In this document: piece by piece, positions 35,875 through 44,586 of the stretch | How positions within the stretch are numbered: the stretch's first letter is position 1 | Layout of the letters: every line of letters starts with the position of its first letter | Source: an uncultured Roseicyclus sp. | GTDB lineage: Bacteria > Pseudomonadota > Alphaproteobacteria > Rhodobacterales > Rhodobacteraceae | NCBI GenBank assembly: GCA_947494975.1 | Contig: CANLXA010000004.1 | Location: forward strand, 653,001 to 717,000 | Reading direction: 5' to 3' | Length of the DNA stretch: 64,000 nt | Notes under the pieces: model-generated | The model's database searches: none | Seen by the model: only the letters and a program-made list of their open reading frames with translations | Told to the model about the DNA's origin: nothing | Made by a program: the position numbers and the translations under genes

Positions 35875-36903
35875 GTGTTCACCCGTATGCTGCCCGCGTT
35901 GGCCGGTGCATTGCTTGTTGCGATGCCCTTTGCCGCGCCTATTCAAGCCCAAGAGACCGATATCGCCTTCGCGCTCGATTGGCGCTTTGAGGGTCCGTCC
36001 GCCCCCTATTTCATGGCCATCGACAATGGCTACTTCGCCGAGGCCGGCCTGAACGTGGAGGTCACGGCAGGCCAGGGATCGCTCGATGCGCTGCCCAAGG
36101 TCGCCTCCGGCGCCTTTCCCATCGGATTTGCCGACATCAACAGCCTGATCCGCTTCCTGGATCAGAACCCGGGCGCGCCCGTGACCGCCGTAATGATGGT
36201 CTACGATAGCCCGCCCTTCTCCATTGTGGGCCGCGTCAGCCAGGGCATTTCCGGCATTGAAGACCTCGAAGGGTCCATTCTAGGTGCGCCGCCCCCCGAT
36301 GGCGCCTGGGCGCAGTTCCCGATCCTTGCGGAGGTGAACGGCATCGACGTCTCGACAATCACCGTGGAACCGGTGGGCTTCCCCACCCGCGAACCGATGC
36401 TGGCCGAAGGCAATGTGGATAGCGTGACAGGCTTCAACTTCTCATCCTACCTGTCGCTCGCGCGTCTTGGCGTGCCCGAGGATGACATCACCACGATCAT
36501 GTTCGCCGACCACGGGGTGGAGCTGTACGGCAACGCCATCATCGTCAATACCGACTTCGCCGAGGCCAACCCCGATGTCGTGACCGCCTTCCTTACTGCC
36601 GTCGCGCAGGGCATGTCGGCCGCCATTGCCGATCCTGCCGCCGGCGCCGCTTCGGTGATCGAACGCAACCCGGCCGGTGACGCCGAATTGGAACAGCGCC
36701 GCCTCGAACTGGCGCTCGAAGGCAACATCCTGACGGACTACGTGATGGAAAACGGCATGGGCGGCATCGACGTCGACCGCTTTGATCGCGCCATCGAACA
36801 GCTGCGCCTGACCTACGAATTCCAGGCAGAGCCCGACGCGAGCCTCTACTTCACCGATGCGTATCTGCCCGAAGGTGATGTCCTGATGATCGGGGCCGAG
36901 TGA
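35875..36903 (+). CDS. NitT/TauT-type ABC transporter substrate-binding protein (NMT1/THI5-like)
   Basis: A 342-residue periplasmic binding protein with a signal peptide ending PIQAQ (about residue 26). NMT1-like features include FALDWRFEGPSAPYFMAIDN and a GVELYGNAII segment. Relatives bind thiamine precursors, nitrate, taurine or aromatic sulfonates; the ligand is not fixed here. The best start is GTG 35875, with AAGGAGAG 6 nt upstream; ATG 35887 is the alternative. The 165 bp before it show no complete riboswitch. The ATPase and permease genes follow after a 217-bp gap. Confidence 0.88.
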   Translation: MFTRMLPALAGALLVAMPFAAPIQAQETDIAFALDWRFEGPSAPYFMAIDNGYFAEAGLNVEVTAGQGSLDALPKVASGAFPIGFADINSLIRFLDQNPGAPVTAVMMVYDSPPFSIVGRVSQGISGIEDLEGSILGAPPPDGAWAQFPILAEVNGIDVSTITVEPVGFPTREPMLAEGNVDSVTGFNFSSYLSLARLGVPEDDITTIMFADHGVELYGNAIIVNTDFAEANPDVVTAFLTAVAQGMSAAIADPAAGAASVIERNPAGDAELEQRRLELALEGNILTDYVMENGMGGIDVDRFDRAIEQLRLTYEFQAEPDASLYFTDAYLPEGDVLMIGAE

Positions 36904-36936
36904 TTGGCGATTGATCTACCATTGATATAGCCCGAT

Positions 36937-36959
36937 CCGGCCCCCTTTGATTGGGCCGG
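36937..36959 (+). terminator. Hairpin after the substrate-binding protein gene
   Basis: CCGGCCC / GGGCCGG forms a perfect 7-bp stem with a 9-nt loop, 33 nt after the stop codon. No T-run follows, so it may instead stabilise the 3' end of the binding-protein mRNA, which is often made in excess over the other subunits. Confidence 0.5.
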
Positions 36960-36979
36960 GTCGGAAAGTATCTCGTCGG

Positions 36980-37009
36980 GATATACCGAAGATATACGTC
37001 AGATATACC
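36980..37009 (+). repeat. Three GATATAC repeats at 11-bp spacing
   Basis: GATATAC occurs at 36980, 36991 and 37002, each start exactly 11 bp from the last, about one DNA turn, in front of the ABC ATPase gene. A related TTGATATAG lies near 36922. Phased direct repeats suggest cooperative binding of a regulator on one face of the DNA. Confidence 0.6.
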
Positions 37010-37120
37010 GGTTCTATCCGCCGTTGCTGGACATCGCATTAACCACGACATGTTCAAAACCCGACAATTTACCGGGTCCGTTACCGGCCCGTTAACCATT
37101 TGCCTCCTGAAAGCCAGCCC

Positions 37121-37960
37121 ATGAACACCGCCAACCCGATGATCGAACTGAAATCGGTCACACATGCCTATAAAACAAAGGCCGGGCCGCTGCCGGTGCT
37201 TGATGCGCTGACGCTCCAGATCCCCGAAAATTCCTTTTGTGCAGTGGTCGGCCCGTCGGGCTGTGGCAAGTCCACCCTGACGCGATTGGTGTCTGGCCTG
37301 ATGAAACCCAATGAGGGGGAGGTTTGGCTCCACGATCAAAAGGTTACATCGCCGCGCCCAACGGTGGGCATGGCGTTCCAGAACCCCGTCTTGCTGGAAT
37401 GGCGCACAATTCTGCAGAACGTCATGCTGCCCTTCGAAATCGTCAAAAGCCCGATGTCCAAGGCCGAGGCCCATGACCGCGCCATGCACCTGCTTGATCT
37501 TGTCGGGTTGGCGGGGTTCGAGGGCAAACGCCCGTCCGAGCTGTCGGGCGGCATGCGCCAGCGCGCCAGCCTGTGCCGCTCCATCATTCACAAGCCCGAC
37601 GTCCTGATCCTTGATGAGCCATTCGGCGCACTAGATGCCTTCACCCGGGAGGACCTCTGGTGCACCATGCATGACCTGCGCGAGGCTGAGCCGTTTACCT
37701 GCCTCCTGATCACCCATGATCTTCGGGAATCGGTGTTTCTGGCCGACCAGGTCATTGTTTTGTCGGGCAGACCGGCCCATGCCCAATATGTGCTGGATGT
37801 CGACATCACCGGCAAGCGGACGCTGGATGACCTCTACACGCCCAAGGCGGCAGAGATGCTTGCCACGCTCCGCCACCAGATCCAGGTCGCCCAGGGCCGG
37901 GCGACGGATGCGGATGCACCGCTCGACGGGCATCCGACCAAGGCGGAGGGCGCGGCATGA
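37121..37960 (+). CDS. ABC transporter ATP-binding protein (NitT/TauT type)
   Basis: A 279-residue ATPase subunit. Walker A GPSGCGKSTL is near residue 45, the Q-loop in AFQNPVLLEW, the signature LSGGMRQRASLCRSI around 142 and Walker B VLILDEPFGALDA. The sequence is typical of the SsuB/TauB/ThiZ group. The N-terminal ATG at 37121 is preferred to an upstream TTG. Its last codons overlap the permease start (ATGA), so the two are coupled; the phased GATATAC repeats lie in the 217 bp upstream. Confidence 0.92.
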   Translation: MNTANPMIELKSVTHAYKTKAGPLPVLDALTLQIPENSFCAVVGPSGCGKSTLTRLVSGLMKPNEGEVWLHDQKVTSPRPTVGMAFQNPVLLEWRTILQNVMLPFEIVKSPMSKAEAHDRAMHLLDLVGLAGFEGKRPSELSGGMRQRASLCRSIIHKPDVLILDEPFGALDAFTREDLWCTMHDLREAEPFTCLLITHDLRESVFLADQVIVLSGRPAHAQYVLDVDITGKRTLDDLYTPKAAEMLATLRHQIQVAQGRATDADAPLDGHPTKAEGAA

Positions 37961-38724
37961 ACGAGACCGCGCGCAAGATCCTAGCCCCCATCGTCTTCAT
38001 CGTCGGCATCCTCGCCCTTTGGGAATTTGCAGTCTGGTACAATCAGTTACCGGATTTCCGCATGGCCAGCCCGTCGGACCTGTTCCCCCATTACGCGGAA
38101 TTCGCGGACCTTTTCATCGTCAAGAGCTGGGAAACGCTTTGGCGCACGGTTGTGGGCCTGGCGCTGGCGGTTGTGGTGGGCACCCTTATCGGCATGCTGA
38201 TGGGCTTTTCGCGGTTCGCGCGCGATGGGCTGTATCCGATCCTCGTGGGCTTCAACGCGATCCCCAAGGCCACCGTGGTTCCCATCGTCGCGCTGATGTT
38301 CGTGGGCCAGCACGATTTCAACACGATCCTGATCGCTTTCATGATCAGCTTCTTTCCCATCGCCGTCTCGGTATCCATCGGGCTGAGCACGCTGGAGCCG
38401 GAATACCGTGATATCCTGCGGTCTCTAGGGGCCTCGAATACAACGATTTTCTGGAAAATCGCGTTGCCCAAGACCCTGCCGGAATTTTTCGGCGCCCTGA
38501 AAGTTGCGGTGACACTTGCCTTCATCGGCACCAACCTGATGGAGATCGTCTCCCCCCATGGGCGCGGCTTGGGGGACCTGTTCGACAGCGCCCGGATCAG
38601 CAGTGATTATCCCCTGATGTTCGCCGTCCTCTTCGCCATGGCGGCGCTTGGGATCGTGCTGTTCTACATCGTTGTGTTTTTGGAACGTATCTTTGCCGGT
38701 TGGGCCGAACGGGCGCCGAATTAA
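37957..38724 (+). CDS. ABC transporter permease (NitT/TauT type)
   Basis: A 255-residue inner-membrane subunit with about six helices. The cytoplasmic coupling loop EYRDILRSLGASNTTIFWKI (about 149-168) is the EAA motif that contacts the ATPase. It belongs with the preceding ATPase and the NMT1-like binding protein as a complete importer. Substrate is undetermined. Confidence 0.92.
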   Translation: MNETARKILAPIVFIVGILALWEFAVWYNQLPDFRMASPSDLFPHYAEFADLFIVKSWETLWRTVVGLALAVVVGTLIGMLMGFSRFARDGLYPILVGFNAIPKATVVPIVALMFVGQHDFNTILIAFMISFFPIAVSVSIGLSTLEPEYRDILRSLGASNTTIFWKIALPKTLPEFFGALKVAVTLAFIGTNLMEIVSPHGRGLGDLFDSARISSDYPLMFAVLFAMAALGIVLFYIVVFLERIFAGWAERAPN

Positions 38725-38818
38725 CTGGCTTTTCCCCAAAACTCCCCAACCCCGCCATGAAGTCAGCGTAATCTGACGGTATCTCTTCTCGTCCGTATTG
38801 GAACAGGAAGGTGTCGGA

Positions 38819-39709
38819 ATGCAGGTGATCCGTCTGCTGATCGTGGGGATTGGGCTTATCATGATTTTGGGCGCCGGCGGCGCTTATGGCCTGCGTCACC
38901 TGCAGGTGGATTTGCCTTTTGTCGGCCTTTTGCCGGATGCGGCGGGCGATGAAGGGTCGGTTGGCGCGGCGCAGCCGCGCCGTCCGGACCTTCCGGCCAA
39001 CTATACAGCGCTCGAACGCAACGATCTTCGCCCGCCTCTCCCCGGTGACGTCAGCTACACTCCCGTCGTGCGGGACGTGACAAGTTACCGGATGGTCGAA
39101 GGCCTCACCACCGTGCGTCGGGCCAGCGTTTATGACGGCGGAACCGGTACCGAGCCCCGCCCCGTTATCGTGCTGCTACACGGTGCAAACCGCGATGAAC
39201 TCAGCATGATCGACATGTGGGACGACACCGCGGACGCCCATGGGCTGCTTCTTGTGTCGCTGAAATCCGATGGCGCGCGGTGGGACCCGAACAACGACGA
39301 TAGCGGCCTGATTGCCCGCGCGCTGGATCTGGCTGCCGAGGATTACCCGATCGACCGGGAGCGGGTTTTCATGTTCGGCCATTCCTCCGGCTCGATCTAT
39401 GCGCAGCTTCTGGCCAATCGTTATGATGGCCCCTGGGTCGCCGTTGCGGGCCATGCGGGGTTCGTACCGGAAGGCTGGCTGATCCCGCAGGATAATGCCC
39501 CCGCGATCCGCCACTACCTGGGCTCGTTTGACCGCCTGTTCCCCCTCGCGGATGCGCGCCAATCGGGGCAGGCTCTGGCCGATATGGGCCATTTCGCCGA
39601 ACTGGTCGTGATCCAGGGCCACACTCATTGGTTCTATGAGGGCGGGCCGCAGATTGCGGAGGATGCCTGGCTCTGGTTCGCGGATCTCGTTGCGGAGCCC
39701 GCCGGGTAG
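38819..39709 (+). CDS. Alpha/beta hydrolase, esterase/depolymerase-like
   Basis: A 296-residue exported or membrane-anchored hydrolase: an N-terminal helix (about 2-24), a Pro-rich linker, then an alpha/beta-hydrolase domain with the oxyanion segment VIVLLHGANRDE and the nucleophile elbow GHSSGS (Ser about residue 189), plus a C-terminal His in QGHTHWFY. Related proteins are annotated as PHB depolymerases or feruloyl esterases (LpqC type). AGGAAGG before ATG 38819 decides the start. Its physiological substrate is unknown. Confidence 0.78.
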   Translation: MQVIRLLIVGIGLIMILGAGGAYGLRHLQVDLPFVGLLPDAAGDEGSVGAAQPRRPDLPANYTALERNDLRPPLPGDVSYTPVVRDVTSYRMVEGLTTVRRASVYDGGTGTEPRPVIVLLHGANRDELSMIDMWDDTADAHGLLLVSLKSDGARWDPNNDDSGLIARALDLAAEDYPIDRERVFMFGHSSGSIYAQLLANRYDGPWVAVAGHAGFVPEGWLIPQDNAPAIRHYLGSFDRLFPLADARQSGQALADMGHFAELVVIQGHTHWFYEGGPQIAEDAWLWFADLVAEPAG

Positions 39710-39718
39710 ACGGGCGAC

Positions 39719-40549
39719 CTAGTCCCGCGCGTGATCGGCAGGGTAAGTGCCCAAAACCTTCAGAACGCTGGTGAAATACGACAACTCCTCCAGCGCGAGG
39801 CGCACGTTGCGGTCATCCGGGTGGCCTTCGATATCCGCGTAGAACTGCGTCGCGGTGAACGAGCCGTCGACCATGTAGCTTTCCAGCTTGGTCATGTTCA
39901 CGCCATTCGTCGCGAAGCCCCCCATCGCCTTGTAAAGCGCGGCGGGTATGTTGCGGACGCGGAACACGAAGGTCGTCATCATATGGTCAGCCCGGCGGTT
40001 CAGGTCCACTTCGGGCGCCATCACAAGGAACCGCGTGGTGTTGGAGTCGCTATCCTCGATATGGCGGGCCAGCATATCCAGGCCGTAGATCTCACCGGCC
40101 AGTTCCGAGGCCAGTGCCGCCTTGGAGCGATCTCCCCATTCCGCGACATCCCGCGCGGCGCGGGCATTGTCGGGGCTAACCCGGCCATGGATGTCATGGT
40201 CGCGCAGGAACCTGCTGCATTGGGGCAGCAAAACAAGGTGGCTATAGGCCTCCTTCACGTCGCTGACAGATGTGCCCGGCACCGCAAGAAGGTTGATATG
40301 CACACGCACGAACGCCTCATCCACGATATGCAGGCCGCTTTCGGGCAGCAGGCGGTGGATATCGGCCACACGGCCATAGGTGGAGTTCTCGATGGGCAAC
40401 ATGGCCTGCGTGGCCGCGCCGCCATGGACCGCCTCGATCACATCCTCGAAGGTTGCGCAGGGCAGCGGCTCCAGCTCGGGGCGCGCCTCGCGACAGGCTT
40501 CGTGGGAATAGGCCCCGGGCTCTCCCTGGAAGGCGATACGGTCCGTCAT
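39719..40549 (-). CDS. pheA: Prephenate dehydratase
   Basis: A 277-residue stand-alone prephenate dehydratase of phenylalanine synthesis, without a chorismate mutase domain. The catalytic domain (1-185) starts RIAFQGEPGAYSHEAC and contains ENSTYGRV and DSDSNTTRF (the TRF catalytic motif). An ACT regulatory domain follows, with an ALYKAMGGFATNGVNMTKLE-type ESRP-like region, which usually binds phenylalanine. ATG 40549 is preferred to ATG 40561. The gene is divergent from the cytochrome c gene. Confidence 0.95.
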   Translation of the reverse strand: MTDRIAFQGEPGAYSHEACREARPELEPLPCATFEDVIEAVHGGAATQAMLPIENSTYGRVADIHRLLPESGLHIVDEAFVRVHINLLAVPGTSVSDVKEAYSHLVLLPQCSRFLRDHDIHGRVSPDNARAARDVAEWGDRSKAALASELAGEIYGLDMLARHIEDSDSNTTRFLVMAPEVDLNRRADHMMTTFVFRVRNIPAALYKAMGGFATNGVNMTKLESYMVDGSFTATQFYADIEGHPDDRNVRLALEELSYFTSVLKVLGTYPADHARD

Positions 40550-40655
40550 TGAAAAATCCACAGCAAAATGGTCGTTTCGTCGCGCTCTCTACACCTTGCC
40601 ATGGACCAAAGGAACACCATACATAACCGCGACACCGACATCTGACGGAGCCGAC

Positions 40656-41171
40656 ATGTTCGACACGATGACCATCACCAAGGCCGCAGGCTCGATCTGC
40701 GTGGCACTTCTTGTGTTCCTTCTGGCGGGCTGGGCCGCAGAGGGCCTCTACAACGTCGACAATCATGACGAAGATCACGTCAGCGGCTATCGTATCGCGA
40801 TTCCCGAAGAGGGCGCCGTGGCCGAAGTGGAGGCCGAGCCTGAAATTCCGTTCGAGGAAGTCTACGCCTCCGCCGATGCGGGCGCAGGTGAGCGCCTCTG
40901 GCGTCAATGCTCCGCCTGCCACGCGCTGAATGCGGGCCAGAACGGTGTTGGCCCCTACCTTTCAGGGATCGTGGATCGACCCAAGCACTCGGCTGAAGGG
41001 TTTGATTATTCCGACGCGCTGCTGTCTCAGGACGGGGCCTGGACGCCTGAAAACCTCTCCGCCTTCCTCGAGAACCCGCGCGAATACGCGCCCGGCACGG
41101 CCATGTCCTATGGTGGTATGGATGACGTGGAAGACCGCGCCAATCTCATCGCCTATCTGGCCACGCAGTAA
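40656..41171 (+). CDS. Membrane-anchored cytochrome c (c-y/c552 type)
   Basis: A 171-residue cytochrome with an uncleaved N-terminal helix (about 10-30), an acidic linker (EEGAVAEVEAEPEIPFEE), and a class I cytochrome c domain. The heme site CSACH is at 85-89, and the likely methionine ligand is in GTAMSYGG. This is the plan of cytochrome cy/CycM, which shuttles electrons from the bc1 complex to terminal oxidases while tethered to the membrane. ATG 40656 follows GACGGAG. A strong terminator follows. Confidence 0.9.
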   Translation: MFDTMTITKAAGSICVALLVFLLAGWAAEGLYNVDNHDEDHVSGYRIAIPEEGAVAEVEAEPEIPFEEVYASADAGAGERLWRQCSACHALNAGQNGVGPYLSGIVDRPKHSAEGFDYSDALLSQDGAWTPENLSAFLENPREYAPGTAMSYGGMDDVEDRANLIAYLATQ

Positions 41172-41195
41172 GACGCACACCAACGCGACAATACG

Positions 41196-41223
41196 GGCCG
41201 CCCCGAAGATGGGCGGCCTTTTT
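41196..41223 (+). terminator. Rho-independent terminator of the cytochrome c gene
   Basis: GGCCGCCC, loop CGAAGAT, GGGCGGCC, then TTTTT: an 8-bp perfect GC stem and T-run 24 nt after the stop codon. Confidence 0.92.
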
Positions 41224-41482
41224 CGTGGAAATCGTCGGAAATTCTTGCGGGTGCAAGCCGGGAATGCCCGCTTTGCGTGCCGTCTGGAGATACAGAGCCG
41301 GATCGGGTGCGGATCCCTTCGACGCGCCCATATCCGCAAGAAATGGGCGTTATCACCGTCTGATCACGTAATCTCAACTTGAATAGAGGGCCGACTGGTC
41401 TCTAACCTCTACCGACCCATAATATAATGGTAGCGCGATCCGAGATCGCGTCCAGTTGCTACGAAAAGCCGGGGAGATGCAG
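41224..41482 (+). promoter_or_regulatory. Non-coding region before the Yej-type operon
   Basis: No gene is seen here. It holds an inverted repeat CGCCCAT / ATGGGCG (41325-41331, 41343-41349), a TATAAT that could be a -10 box (41423-41428), and immediately after it a perfect palindrome CGCGATC-CGA-GATCGCG (41434-41450). A palindrome just after a putative -10 is a natural place for a repressor, but no -35 box at good spacing is obvious. Confidence 0.4.
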
Positions 41483-43417
41483 ATGCAGGCCCAACAGACA
41501 CCACAGGTTGCCGTAAACGTCCGCGATGAGGGTCGGGGCACCCGGCGATTGCAGATGGCCGCGCTACCGCTGGCCGGTGCCGCCCTGGTCCTTGGGTTGG
41601 CCGCCTTGAGCGCCGAGGCCCAGGAGGTTGGCGAAGACGGCCTGATCCGCACCTATGGTGACTCCACGTTCGGCGAGTTGCGCTATTCCCCCGACAGCCC
41701 GCATCTGGATTATGTGAACCCCGATGCGCCGCAGGGGGGCGAATTATCGTTCGCGTGGTCGTCAGGCTCTTTCGACTCCATGCACCCCTATACCCGCGTG
41801 GGGCGCCCGGCGGTTCTCTCGTCGGTTTTCTTTGAATCCATGCTGACGGGCACGGCGGATGAGATTGGCTCGGCCTATTGCCTGTTATGCGAAGAAATCG
41901 CCTATCCGGAGGACCGCTCCTACGTGATCTTTACCCTGCGCGACGGGATCACCTTCTCGGACGGCACGCCCATGACGGCGCAGGACGTCCTGTTTTCCTA
42001 CCAGATCCTGCGTGATGAAGGTCTCCCCTCGTTTCGCGCGTCTATCCCGCTGACGATCCAGGACGCCGAAGTCCTCGACGATCGCCGCATCCGCTACAAT
42101 TTCAACCCCGATGCCCCCCTGCGTGACCGTATCCAGTCTGCCGGTGGTCTGCCGGTGTTCTCCGAGGCCAGCCACATCGCCAGCGGCCTCGATTTCGAGG
42201 ATAGCCGGTTGGAGCCGCTGGTGGGGTCAGGGCCCTATGTTCTGGGGGAGGTCGACCCGGGCAACCGTGTCGTCTTCGTGCGCGACCGCGATTATTGGGG
42301 CGAGGATCTGTGGATCAATCAGGGTCGCGACAATTACGACAGTATCCGCATCGAATATTATGGCGACAGCCTCGCGGCTTTTGAGGGCTTCACGGCCGGC
42401 AACTACACGTTCCGCCAGGAAAGCAGCAGCCAGGCCTGGGCCAACAACTATGATTTCCCGGCGCTGGATGCGGGCACCGTGGTTCGCGAAGAACTGCCCG
42501 ACGGCACCATCGCCTCCGGCCAGTCCTTCATGATCAATCTGCGCCGCCCGCAGTTTCAGGATGTTCGCGTGCGCAGCGCCATTGCGCATATGTTCAACTT
42601 CGAATGGACGAACGAAACGCTGTTCTATGGCCTGTATGAACCGGTCGTCAGCTTCTGGGAAAACACGTGGATGGCGGCCGAGGGGATGCCCTCGGAGGCG
42701 GAATTGGCACTGTTGGAGCCGCTGCGCGATCAACTGCCGGAAACGGTATTCACCCAAGAGGTCTATGCCGTGCCCGCCTCCAACCCCGACCGGGCGTTGG
42801 ATCGTCGCCAATCCCGCCGCGCCACGGCGCTTTTGGAGGAGGCGGGATGGACCCCCGGCAATGACGGAATGCTGCGCAACGAGGCGGGCCAGACGCTGGA
42901 CGTCGAATTCCTCAACTCGTCGCCGCTTTTCGAGCGGATAATCAACCCCTACGTGGAAAACCTGCGCGCGATCGGCATCAACGCGTCGCTCAACCGGGTC
43001 GACAACGCGCAGCTGCAGCAGCGCCAGCGCGACGGTGATTTTGACATGATCACCGACCATTTCCCGATGGGCTACGAACCCGGCTCCAGCCTGCGGCAGT
43101 ATTTCGGCTCCCTCGGGGCGGATGAGAGCCTGTTCAACGTGCCAGGGCTTGCCGATGAAGGCATCGATCAGCTTCTGGAGATCGTGGTGAACGCCGAAAC
43201 CCGGGAGGAGTTGGACGTCGCCGTCACCGCTCTCGACCGCGTCCTGCGCGACCGGGTGATCCGGGTGGGGCAATGGTATAACGATGCCCACTGGGTCGCG
43301 TATTACGACATGTATCGTTACCCGGAAGAGCTTCCGCCCTATTCGCTCGGTTTCCTGGATTTCTGGTGGATCGACCCCGAGGCCGAACAGGCCCTGCGTG
43401 ATCAGGGCGCGTTCTAA
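41483..43417 (+). CDS. yejA: Extracellular solute-binding protein, YejA-like (peptide/microcin C type)
   Basis: A 644-residue periplasmic SBP family 5 protein. It has a long N-terminal region with GTRRLQMAALPLAGAALVL, a twin-arginine in front of a hydrophobic stretch, and a cleavage-like ALSAEA. The start of the mature domain (GELRYSPDSPHLDYVNPDAP) and FTLRDGITFSDGTPMTAQDV are typical of YejA-like proteins. They capture oligopeptides; E. coli Yej also admits microcin C. ATG 41483 has GGGGAG 6 nt upstream. First gene of a four-gene transporter operon. Confidence 0.9.
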   Translation: MQAQQTPQVAVNVRDEGRGTRRLQMAALPLAGAALVLGLAALSAEAQEVGEDGLIRTYGDSTFGELRYSPDSPHLDYVNPDAPQGGELSFAWSSGSFDSMHPYTRVGRPAVLSSVFFESMLTGTADEIGSAYCLLCEEIAYPEDRSYVIFTLRDGITFSDGTPMTAQDVLFSYQILRDEGLPSFRASIPLTIQDAEVLDDRRIRYNFNPDAPLRDRIQSAGGLPVFSEASHIASGLDFEDSRLEPLVGSGPYVLGEVDPGNRVVFVRDRDYWGEDLWINQGRDNYDSIRIEYYGDSLAAFEGFTAGNYTFRQESSSQAWANNYDFPALDAGTVVREELPDGTIASGQSFMINLRRPQFQDVRVRSAIAHMFNFEWTNETLFYGLYEPVVSFWENTWMAAEGMPSEAELALLEPLRDQLPETVFTQEVYAVPASNPDRALDRRQSRRATALLEEAGWTPGNDGMLRNEAGQTLDVEFLNSSPLFERIINPYVENLRAIGINASLNRVDNAQLQQRQRDGDFDMITDHFPMGYEPGSSLRQYFGSLGADESLFNVPGLADEGIDQLLEIVVNAETREELDVAVTALDRVLRDRVIRVGQWYNDAHWVAYYDMYRYPEELPPYSLGFLDFWWIDPEAEQALRDQGAF

Positions 43418-43426
43418 GGCCATCTG

Positions 43427-44578
43427 ATGGGAGCCTACATCCTCAGACGATTGCTACTCGTGATCCCGACCTTGATCGGGGTCATGATCGTCAATTTCAT
43501 GCTGACGCAGCTGGTGCCCGGCGGCCCGGTCGATCAGGTCATCGCGCAGTTGGAGGGCGATGGGGATGTCTTCGCCGGGATCTCCGGTGGCGGGTCCGAG
43601 GCCATCGGCGACAGCGACATCGACACCGGATATCAGGGCGCGCGCGGCCTGCCGCCGCAATTTCTCGACAGTTTGCGGATCGAGTTCAACTTCGCCCGCA
43701 TCGTGTGCGAGGACGGCTTCACCGGTGAACCGGATCTGGATGCCGAGGAATGCGTGGCCGAGGATATCCCGGTCTGGGAACGCTTCGGCCTGATGATGTA
43801 TAACTACCTGCGGTTCGATTTCGGCGAGAGTTACTTTCGCTCGATATCGGTCGTTGATCTGGTGATCGAGAAGCTGCCCGTCTCCGTTACCCTGGGCCTG
43901 TGGTCCACGCTGATCGCCTATCTGATCTCCATCCCGCTTGGCATTCGCAAGGCGGTCAAGGATGGCACCACATTCGACAGCGTCACGTCAGGGATCATCA
44001 TCGTGGCCTATGCGATCCCCGGGTTTCTCTTCGCAATCCTTTTGCTCGTCCTCTTCGCGGGTGGGCGGTATTTCCAGTTTTTCCCACTGCGCGGCCTGAC
44101 GTCAGACGGGTTCGAGGATATGAACCTGATCCAGCAGATCGGCGATTATTTCTGGCACATCACCCTGCCGGTCATGGCGTCGACCATATCGGCCTTCGCC
44201 ACGCTGACCCTGCTGACGAAGAACAGCTTTCTCGATGAGATCAAGAAGCAATACGTGATGACGGCCAAGGCCAAGGGCCTGCCGGAGCGCCGAGTGCTGT
44301 ACGGCCACGTGTTTCGCAACGCGATGCTGATCGTGATCGCGGGGTTCCCGGCGGTGTTTGTCGGCGTATTCTTCGGCGGGTCCCTGATTATCGAGACGAT
44401 TTTCTCGCTCGATGGACTGGGGCGGCTGGCTTTCGAGGCGGCGGTCAGCCGGGACTATCCCGTCATCTTCGGCACGCTCTATGTGTTCGGCCTGATCGGC
44501 CTCGCCGTCGGTATCATATCCGATCTGATGTATGTGTGGATCGATCCGCGCATCGATTTCGGAACGCGGGAAGGGTGA
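43427..44578 (+). CDS. yejB: ABC transporter permease YejB-like
   Basis: A 383-residue inner-membrane permease. The first helix region [19 protein letters not shown] is characteristic of DppB/YejB proteins. A long periplasmic insertion (about 35-125, containing CEDGF and ECVAED) is typical of YejB rather than DppB. The EAA-like loop [20 protein letters not shown] contacts the ATPase. It starts 9 nt after yejA. Confidence 0.92.
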   Translation: MGAYILRRLLLVIPTLIGVMIVNFMLTQLVPGGPVDQVIAQLEGDGDVFAGISGGGSEAIGDSDIDTGYQGARGLPPQFLDSLRIEFNFARIVCEDGFTGEPDLDAEECVAEDIPVWERFGLMMYNYLRFDFGESYFRSISVVDLVIEKLPVSVTLGLWSTLIAYLISIPLGIRKAVKDGTTFDSVTSGIIIVAYAIPGFLFAILLLVLFAGGRYFQFFPLRGLTSDGFEDMNLIQQIGDYFWHITLPVMASTISAFATLTLLTKNSFLDEIKKQYVMTAKAKGLPERRVLYGHVFRNAMLIVIAGFPAVFVGVFFGGSLIIETIFSLDGLGRLAFEAAVSRDYPVIFGTLYVFGLIGLAVGIISDLMYVWIDPRIDFGTREG

Positions 44579-44586
44579 GCTGAGCC

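Noticed and set aside
41401-41455. Possible tRNA-like or attachment sequence
   Set aside because: The hairpin is a single simple palindrome; no D, anticodon or T arms can be built and no integrase is present.
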